Shown piece after piece: positions 56,285-64,000 of a DNA stretch of 64,000 nucleotides (within the stretch, counting starts at the first letter, position 1; each line of letters starts with the position of its first letter). The position numbers and the translations under genes are program-made. The stretch covers positions 156,470,817 to 156,534,816 of the forward strand of contig CM061132.1 of assembly GCA_030789695.1 (NCBI GenBank), given 5' to 3'. This DNA is from Scilla litardierei. Taxonomy: Eukaryota; Streptophyta; Magnoliopsida; Asparagales; Asparagaceae. A model generated the notes under the pieces. It had not been told where the DNA came from and searched no databases. It saw nothing but the letters and a program-made list of their open reading frames with translations.

Positions 56285-56830
56285 CTGTAGCAAGGGGGGT
56301 TGCCGGTTTACGCCCTGCTGGGGGCGGCTACCGCTGACGCCCAAAGGGGCGTCCTTCGCCCCTGCCACCCCCCCCGCTTGAAGCGGGGGAGGCCTACCGT
56401 CGATGCCCAAAGGGGTGTCCCTCGCCCTTGCCCCCCCGCCTGAAGCGGGGGGCGGCCTTCCGCTGACGCCCGCACAGGGCGGTTCGCCCACCCTTGCCCC
56501 CCTGACAGGGCGGTTCGCCCGCCCTTGCCCCCCCTCCCCCGCCCGAAGCGGGGGGGGGGGGGGCGTCTGCCACCGCCCACAGAGCGGTTCGCCCGCCCTT
56601 GCCCCCCCCCACGAAGCGGGGGGGGGGGGGACACCGCCCACAGGGCAGTTCGCCCGCCTTTGCCCCCCCCCCCCCCCCTGAAGCGGGGGGGCGGCCGTCT
56701 GTCACCGCCCACAGGGCGGTTCGCCCGCCCTTGCACCCCCCCCCCCGCCTGAAGCCGTGGGGGCGGCCGTCTGTCACCACCCGCAGGGTGGCGTCCCCGG
56801 CAGCCACTTGGGGGGCGGCGTCGGCTAACC
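56285..56830. repeat. GC-rich hairpin tandem array in the copia leader
   Basis: About seven degenerate units of roughly 65-95 bp, each with GGCGGTTCGCCCGCCCTTG, a run of 6-16 C, GAAGC, a run of 5-14 G, and CGGCCGTCTGTCACCGCCCA. The C run and G run of each unit can pair. Long frames on both strands are low-complexity by-products. Confidence 0.85.
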
Positions 56831-56892
56831 CTAGCCGCCGCCCCCAAAGCCCTATTGGGCTTTTCGGCCCATTCAAAAAAAAATTTCCTGTC

Positions 56893-57035
56893 TGCGGGCC
56901 TGAAGCCCGCAGCCGGCCTGCGGGCTTCAGGCCCGCAGGCCAATGCATTTACAAAAAAATATATTCCTGCGGGCCTGAAGCCCGCAGGCCGGCTGCGGGC
57001 TTCAGGCCGGCTGCGGGCTTCAGGCCCACAGGCCA
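56893..57035. repeat. Clustered CTGCGGGCCTGAAGCCCGCAG palindromes
   Basis: A roughly 20-bp perfect palindrome (GCGGGCCTGAAGCCCGC type and its complement form GCGGGCTTCAGGCCCGC) occurs about five times in tandem or inverted order, around AT-rich linkers. Confidence 0.85.
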
Positions 57036-57964
57036 ATTCACTTACGAAAAAAAGAGATAAATGGGGGCAAAGGCTAAAAATAAGCCTTAAAAGAACTTTT
57101 TGGGCTAAAAATCAATTTAAAAGGGCGTTTTGAGGGCCTATAAATTCGTGAAAAATCATGGTACATTATGGGGCAATTATCGGGCATATAAGGGCTTATT
57201 GGGGACTTTTGGGGGTTATTTGGGATGATTTAAAAAGGAAAACCATTTTCCTTCAACAACGAAAATGTCTATTTTGGGATCTTATTCAATTTGATTGATT
57301 AAACCCACTTACTACACAATCCTTGCATCGTAATGATTTTTTCTGTAAAAATCTTCTTTACATGCTTTACATCACTGGTAAATTCTGTTGGATATTATAT
57401 GCGTGGTTGTGCATTATATTTAAAACTTAATAATTAGGAAGATCATGCGACCGCTCTGCCGTTAGTCATCTAACTTAATGGTGTATGACATTGTCCAGTG
57501 GTCTAATAATTATTAAGTGATTAAATGTTTTATCCTTATGCAAATTTAACTGCATGTGATGTCTGTGAATGAAAATGTTGATGAGCATAATATTTCTGCA
57601 TGAATGGCTAAATGTGGTTTTTGGATCGGCTGTTTAAGTCCCACAGTTTATTTCCCGCACTTTTATTTTATTTTTGAGAGAAATTGTAGTGATTATGTAA
57701 ATGTCAAAGAAAGAAGACCAACTTCCATGGAGACGGAGGCCACATTTGAAGCTGGAGATATCATATGGGACCCACAGGGTTTCCAAAGTTGTATTTTCCT
57801 TTTAAAGCTGCAAATTTGTATAATTTGGACTGTATGGACTTTGGACTTTTTCTTGTGGGACTGGCCAATCCACGCATTTAGCTTTTCATTAAATATTGCA
57901 TCCGCATGAAAATGTTTTCCTTGATTAAATATTAATTCATGCATGTTTGTGCTCTGCTATATAA

Positions 57965-58929
57965 ATGGCTAAAATTGCAAGCGTTGATTTCGAAGTGCTG
58001 GATGCATCAGGTAGAAACTATCTAAGGTGGCAGCTAGATGTAAAGTTTCACTGCATGCAAAGTCCCTCATTGCTGCTGTGACAGAAAAAAAAATGTTAGC
58101 GATATAGAGAAGGCGCAAGCCATCATCTATATTCGCCGCCATGTGGACAAGACCTTAAAGTCTGAATACCTTACGGTCGAAGATCCACTTGAGCGTTGGA
58201 CTGCCCTTGAGGACAGGTATAAATATCAAAGAGATGTTATACTCCCAAGGGCACGATATGAGTTGGAGAACCTGAGACTGCAGGACTTTAAGTCCATTGC
58301 TGAGTACAACTCAGCACTTTTTAGCATCACCTCACGCCTGAAGTTGTGTGGTGAGAAAGTTTCAGAAGATCGCATGCTGGAAAAGACGTATACGTCTTTC
58401 CATGAAAAAGATGCGATACTCATGCAGCAATACCGTGAACGCAAGTTCACCAAATATTCAGAGCTGCTGTTATGTTTACTCATGGCCGAGCAAAACAGAG
58501 AGCTTCTTCTCGCCACTCACAATATGTGCCCTCCCGACACTGCCCCTCTACCAGAAGCTCATCATTCCGCTTCCTTTAAAAAGAAGAGAGATAATAAAAG
58601 AAAAGAAAGACTACATAAAGGGGGCACAACAGGAAAAAGCCAATGGCCATGTACAGCAGCAGCGAAAGAATGATGGGAAGCACAAGTTCACCTGGCGCAG
58701 AAATGACAACAAGAAAAATGATGCACCCCCACCCAAGAGGGATTGGTAAGACTAGTGCCACAGCTGTGGCATGAAAGGCCAATGGTCTAGAGTGTGCAGG
58801 ACCCCAGTGCATCTCCAGGAGCTTTATAAACAAAGCAAGAAAAAGAATGCTGAACCAAACCTGGTGGTTGCGAACAATGCAGTCAAGTTCACAGCAAAAG
58901 ACTTCGAATCAGATGACATGCTTGATTAG
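57965..58929 (+). pseudogene. Ale-like copia gag
   Basis: ATG at 57,965 (MAKIASVDFEVLDASGRNY). A stop at about 58,079 and a short disrupted stretch come before the capsid frame 58,143-58,673 (DPLERWTALEDRYKYQ, RYELENLRLQDFKSIAEYN). A +1/-1 shift near 58,600 leads to the knuckle CHSCGMKGQWSRVC at 58,756-58,797. There the zinc-binding His of CX2CX4HX4C is Gln (CAA at 58,780). The end is at about 58,929 (DDMLD). Confidence 0.85.
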
Positions 58930-59028
58930 CCTACTTTATTTATCTTAGCATTTTATTCAGAACAATTTATCTTATGAGAGCTTGTTAATGTAATTTGATT
59001 TATGTTGAATAAAACTTAATTTTTCTGA

Positions 59029-59757
59029 ATGCAAATGTTTACTCATCTTTTTAGATGGGTTGCTCATGACTGCTTGGTAGACAGTGCTTCAACACATACG
59101 ATCCTTCAGCACAAATGCTATTTACATAGCATTACACTGTATAAGAGCCCTGTAAATACAATTTCAGGGCCATCGGACATAATTGAAGGTTCTGTGAATG
59201 CAACCTTGTTGCTCCCCAAAGGAACAGAAATAAATATTAAAGATGCACTTTACTCTCCGAATTCCAAGCGAAACTTACAAAGTTTCAAATATACCCGTCT
59301 TAACGGATTCCACTTGGAAACAACAAATGTAAAAGAAAATGAATTACTATATGTAACGTCTCAAGAAAATGGAGTTAAAACCATACTTGAACGTTTTGAG
59401 AGCCTTTCATCGGGCCTCTACCATACAAAAATTCGGAGAGAGGAAGCAAACCTGACGGAGCACCTGAAGTGCCCGACATCAGCCAAATTCTTACTTTGGC
59501 ACGATAGACTTGGCCACCCCGGATCTGTGATGATGCATCACATCTTATCACAATCCCACGGGCATAACCTAAAGAACCAGAAGATTCTTCAGAAGGGAGA
59601 ATTCCCTTGTGTACCCTGCTTCAAAGGTAAATTAATAACAAGGCCATCACCACTTAAAGTGGATATCGAGTCTCCTAGCTTCCTCGAAAGAATACACGGA
59701 GACATATGTGGACATATACACCCCCTAGTGGGCCTTTCCGGTACTTCATGGTACTAA
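59029..59757 (+). pseudogene. Ale-like copia protease and integrase N-terminus
   Basis: The protease active site is DSAS at 59,080-59,091, where DSGA is usual. Residues about 155-200 form the GAG-pre-integrase HHCC zinc region (WHDRLGHPGS, PCVPCFKGK). The frame breaks at 59,757 inside the integrase core. Confidence 0.85.
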
Positions 59758-60383
59758 TTGATGCATCTTCGAAATACTTGTATGTGTGTCTACTTTCAAC
59801 CCGCAACTTAGCTTTCCCAAAGCTCTTGGCACAAATAATAAAGTTGGGGGCGCATTTTTCAGACAACCAAATAAATAAAATACGTCTGGATAATGCGGGG
59901 GAATTTACCTCTCAGTCATTTCAAGAATATTGCCAGGCAACGGGAATAGAAATTGAACATCAGGTGCCGTATGTTCACACCCAGAACGGGTTAGCTGAGT
60001 CGCTAATTAAAAGACTCCAATGGATTGCACATTCATTGCTAATGAAATCCTAGTTGCCGGTGGATGCATGGGGACATGCAATTTTGCATGCTGCATCACT
60101 AATAAGGATAAGACCCTTAGGAGGTCAGAGTCTATCTCCAATGCAACTTGCATATAGAACGCCGCCGAACATCTCTCACTTGAGAATCTTCGGCTGCGCA
60201 GTTTATATCCCCATTGCACCACCCCAGAGGACCAAGATGGGTCCTCAATGTCGACTAGGTATTTATGTAGGATTTGACTCACCCTCCATTATAAGATACC
60301 TAGAACCCAAACAGGGGACGCTTTTAAGGCACGTCTTGAAAACTGTGACTTTGATGAGACTTATTTCCCCAAAATGGGCCTAG
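59706..60383 (+). pseudogene. Ale-like copia integrase core
   Basis: Blocks YFMVLIDASSKYLYV, RLDNAGEFTS and HTQNGLAESLIKRLQ carry the D,D,E pattern, followed by a stop (TAG at about 60,051) and then the C-terminal part (RTPPNISHLRIFGCAVY, CRLGIYVGFDS). Confidence 0.85.
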
Positions 60384-62533
60384 ACATTGAAAAGTCTAGC
60401 GCGAAGCAAATGTTAACGTGGGATACAAAAAGTTTGACCCACTACGATCTGTTAACAAAACAATGTGATGATGAGATACTGAAGATCTTACACATCCAGA
60501 ACACAGTTCATAGATTACCGGACTCGTTTACTGACAACCGGAAGATTGTCAGATCACACATCCCTGCTGCAAATACTCCAGCTAGGATTGACATCCCAAA
60601 GGATGGATGCAATCCACCAGTAGCAGAAGTGACTGCACCTCAACAGAAAAGAGGCAGACCACCAGGCTCCAAGGATAAAAATCCAAGAAAAAGAAAAATA
60701 TCCGGAGACCTTGGGACGATACCCCCACAGAGAAACGAGCTCGTGTCCATACCCTCTCCCCTCCCGGAATCCACCGCAGAGGAACTGCCGGGAGAAACTG
60801 AAATATCATTAAATTATGTACGTACAGGGGATGTATTGTACAGAAAGAGTACAGTCGTCGACGATGACTTCACGTTTCATATTGCCATTCACGTCGCCGG
60901 AAGCGACGATGATTATGATCCACATTTCGTTGCTGAATGCAAACGTAGAAATGACTGGCCAAAGTGGAATTAGGCAATAGAAGCCGAGCTGGACTCGCTT
61001 CAGAAACACAAAGTCTTTGGGCAAATAGTCCAGACACCTACCGATGTCAAACCTATGGGATACAAATGGGTATTCGTAAGGAAAAGAAACGAAAATAATG
61101 AGATCGCACGCTACAAAGCTAGACTTGTAGCACAAGGATTTTCCCAAAGACCGGGCATTGACTATGACGAAACATACTCCCCGGTCATGGATGCGATCAC
61201 TTTCAGATTTCTGATAAGCTTAACAGCAAAGGAAGGCCTAGATATGCAGCTAATGGATGTTGTGAATGTATATCTATACGGCAATCTCGACAAGGAGATA
61301 TACATGAAACTTCCTGATGGCTTTTCTATGCCTGCTGAACTAAAAGATAGACCTCGGGACGTCTACTCTGTTAAGCTACAAAGATCATTGTATGGTCTCA
61401 AACAATCAGGAAGAATGTGGTATAACAGACTCAGTGAATTCCTTGTTCAACAATGATTCACAAACAATGAAGTCTGCCCTTTTATCTTTATAAGAACAAA
61501 AGGAAAATGATTCGTTATAATTGCTGTCTACGTAGACGATCTGAATCTCATATGATCTCCTGAAGAGATCACTGAGATATCTGTAAGCCTAACAAAAGAA
61601 TTTGAAATGAAAGACCGAGGCAAAACGAAATTCTGCCTTGGCTTACAGATTGAACATCTAAATGATGGAATTCTATTACATCAAAACACATACACGAAGA
61701 AAATGTTGCAAAGATTTCACATGGACCAATATCATCCACTAAGTACACCTATGGTGGTACGATCTCTGGATGCACATAAAGACCCCTTCCAGCCGCTTGA
61801 AGAGGGGGAGGATATACTTGGTCCAGAAGTACCTTATCTGAGTGCCATCGAAGCACTACTATATCTGGCAAACTGCACGCGTCCCGACATAACGTTCGCA
61901 GTAAATTTGCTAGCCAGATACAGTGCAGCGCCCACACAGCACCACTGGACCGGGGTTAAGCACCTTCTGTGCTACCTCCAAGGCTCTATAGATTTGGGAC
62001 TCTTCTACAAAAATGGAACATCCTTTACACTTGCTGGTTATGCTGATGCAGGTTACTTGTCTGACACCGACAAAGCGAAGTCACAGACTGGGTACATGTT
62101 TACCTACGGAGGGACAACCATTTCCTGGAGATTCATCAAGCAAACCTTGACGGCAACCTCATCCAATCACTCAGAGATCATTGCCATCCATGAAGCAAGC
62201 AGAGAATGCGAATGGCTACGCTCAGTTGTCCACCACATCCTGTCTACAACCGGACTGAAGACTGGAGATCTCGAGCCTACTACAATATTCGAGGACAATG
62301 CTGCTTGCATAGCTCAGTTACGAGGTGGCTTCATCAAAGACAACATAACAAAGCACATTTCACCAAAGTTCTTCTGGACGCATGAGCTACAAAGAGATGG
62401 CAAGATCGACATCAGACAAGTGCAATCATGTGATAATTTGGCAGATTTGTTCACTAAAGCCCTTTCTACTGCCACTTTTAGGAAACTTGTACATAGGATT
62501 GGAATGAGACGCCAAAGAGATCTGAAAGCTTGA
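60374..62533 (+). pseudogene. Ale-like copia reverse transcriptase and RNase H
   Basis: A linker (60,374-60,973) ends in a TAG. RT follows with MGYKWVFVRKRNE, ARLVAQGFSQRPGIDYDETY and the catalytic YVDD at 61,529-61,540. Three in-frame TGA codons lie near 61,456-61,560. The RNase H part is open for 308 codons from 61,607, with LAGYADAGYLSD, TSSNHSEI and DNLADLFTKAL, ending at 62,533. Confidence 0.88.
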
Positions 62534-62748
62534 GAGCTTGTACAGATTAGGGGGAGTTAGGGAGAGTTTGTACTCTTTCCCCTTAACTATGGTTTTTCCC
62601 ACTGGGTTTTCCATAGCTAAAGGTTTTAAGGAGGCAAATCTCACCAACTCAGGATCCTGAAGTATCCACCTCATGTGAGACTCTCCTACGCTCAGAATCC
62701 TGAAGTATTCACGAGCAGAGTCCACACCTATGGCTGGATAAGGGAGAG

Positions 62749-62896
62749 TGTTGTGAACGGTTATTTAACCGTGTTGGTTGAGATTCTGGGCTATCCTAGA
62801 GATAGGCACACATCATTGTAGCCCATGTTTGTATTCTACCCCATTGCCTATAAATAAAGAGCTGGGGGCTCCTCCCCCAGTAGTTGATTCATAACA
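62749..62896 (+). repeat. 3' LTR (148 bp)
   Basis: Preceded by the purine tract and followed by AAAAT. About 8 substitutions separate it from the 5' LTR, with no length change. Confidence 0.93.
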
Positions 62897-62901
62897 AAAA
62901 T

Positions 62902-63170
62902 TATTTTAAAAAAGATAATATTTTAAAAAAAATTAAAAATAGATTGTCTTTTTAAGAAGCTAGTATTTTACGAATTTTTTTAAATAAATGGTATTTTATA
63001 AGTATAAAGTAATATTAAAAATTATTAAAAATTAAATTCTTTTATTCCTAAATAGATAATATTTGACAGAAAAGTATTTAATCTCAAAATGCTCGAAGGT
63101 CCCGGGATAAACTTTTAAATTTTGTTAATTAAATTTTTTTTGAGGGGTTACTTAAGTCGACCAGCCTTAC
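62902..63170. other. AT-rich spacer
   Basis: Runs of A and T with nothing recognised between the copia insertion and the hAT pseudogene. Confidence 0.5.
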
Positions 63171-63189
63171 CCGTCATACAATGACCATA

Positions 63190-64000
63190 AAAATAAAAAA
63201 ACCTCTAATGTAATACAAATATAAGGAAGAAAATGCTAATAGAAAGAAGAAATGAAAATCAGCATGCGTCTTTTCTTCATCCGAGTCTTCAGAAAGATCC
63301 TTTCTATCTTGCACGCGGTTTTCAACATAGAACCAATCCTTCACACAAACTGCCAATTCAACTATTTCTTCCTTCAGCATTGCTCTCTTGTCACTCAGAA
63401 CGCGGCCTCATGTATTAAAAGTAGACTCCGAAGCAACATATAGGGGTTGCAAACAAATCATGAGTCATGATGGGAAGAATTGGATACCTAGTTTCATACA
63501 CTTTCCACCAGGCCAAAGTATCAAATTTCTCATCATCCAACTCTTCATAAGTAAGTAGAAACGGATTTGCTAAATACGCAGATAATTCATTAGAAGAACC
63601 ATCTGTCTCCATTGGTTTTTGTTTCTTCTTCCCTAAAATCTGTTGGATCCTACTTGAATAGGTACTAACAGAAGAAATATTTGAAGCGCTACCAAATTTA
63701 GCCTCATATGTTGCAAAAAAAAGTTTTTAAGCTGGTTTTAAAAGCAGCGATAAGTTCATTTACATCAAATCTCATATTTTCATAATATGTTTCTAATAAA
63801 TCAACTACACCTTCCTCCTTCATCCGTGGATTGAAAACCTTAGCTAAGGAGTAAAATATAGGAACATGATTCCAATATTTCTCTTATTTTTTTCCATGGC
63901 TTTTATCATATGAAGAAGAGCAGGGGAATGGTCCTCAGGGTTTCTATATTTCGCTAAAACTTCTGAAATAAAAACTAATTGTTCCAAGCCTAAAATTGTT
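63190..64000 (-). pseudogene. hAT transposase C-terminal part, broken
   Basis: Minus-strand frames carry, in order, a catalytic-domain end (ALLHMIKAMEKN, LAKVFNPRMKEEGVVDLL near 63,790-63,950), then the dimerisation region (ELSAYLANPFLL, FDTLAWWKV near 63,480-63,590), then VASESTFNT and RAMLKEEIVELAVCVKDW (63,330-63,440). The parts lie in different frames with stops between, so the gene is dead. It is of the RICESLEEPER/BED-zinc-finger hAT type and its 5' part lies beyond 64,000. Confidence 0.85.

Larger units (their letters stand above)
55752..62896 (+). mobile_element. Full-length Ty1-copia element, Ale/Retrofit-like
   Basis: Identical-length 148-bp LTRs (55,752-55,899 and 62,749-62,896), AAAAT on both sides (55,747-55,751 and 62,897-62,901), leader, gag, protease, integrase, RT, RNase H in copia order, and a purine tract AAGGGAGAG before the 3' LTR. 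The LTRs differ at about 8 of 148 positions, so the insertion is not recent. Gag-pol carries several stops and frameshifts. The same family left the remnant at 1-1520. Confidence 0.92.

Noticed and set aside
56308..57036. Long open frames on both strands in the copia leader
   Set aside because: They follow the GC-rich tandem units and palindromes; several frames are open at once, as expected for repeats rather than coding DNA.

Overview
The window is nuclear DNA from a flowering plant. It carries introns with GT/AG borders, an SR splicing-factor gene of the plant-specific SCL28 type, a phylloplanin-like gene, and a dense nested set of plant LTR retrotransposon lineages (Ale, Angela/Tork-like, Tat, Reina). 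The very large TE-filled introns suggest a species with an expanded genome, possibly a monocot, but the sequence alone does not fix the species.

Layout. 1-18,073 is a pile of retrotransposons: a decayed Ale-type copia tail (1-1520); a gag-only Tat-like gypsy element (1521-14,541) whose gag is split by an 8.9-kb LTR element without coding capacity (3614-12,468, TSD TTATG); an Angela/Tork-like LTR (14,542-17,058); and a further LTR-like stretch (17,059-18,073). 18,830-49,095 (minus strand) is one gene, an SCL28-like RRM + RS protein of 239 aa. Its 720-nt coding sequence is spread over seven exons across 30.3 kb. Intron 5 (17.2 kb) holds a giant palindrome made of two head-to-head half-elements of a gag-only copia family (23,226-32,810, arms about 4.5 kb). 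Intron 2 (11.9 kb) holds a small non-autonomous LTR element (37,110-39,594, TSD ACAAG) and a Reina-type chromovirus (41,608-48,069, TSD GTATA), which itself contains a hAT-type foldback MITE and a Tat pol fragment.

49,096-53,676 is the intergenic region upstream of SCL28, with LTR fragments including a scrambled Tat LTR. 53,740-54,275 (plus) is a two-exon secreted phylloplanin/Ole e 1-like gene of 153 aa. Downstream come a 1.0-kb TIR element with a pyrimidine-rich core (54,671-55,704), a full-length but mutated Ale-type copia with 148-bp LTRs and a GC-rich hairpin array in its leader (55,752-62,896, TSD AAAAT), and a broken hAT transposase gene (about 63,190-64,000, minus) that runs off the window.

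Only two genes look functional. SCL28 is probably a nuclear splicing regulator. The phylloplanin-like protein is probably secreted to the cell wall or leaf surface. Everything else is mobile DNA or its remains. Retroelement boundaries were set by matching LTR pairs and target-site duplications read directly in the sequence. All identity statements are by-eye estimates.
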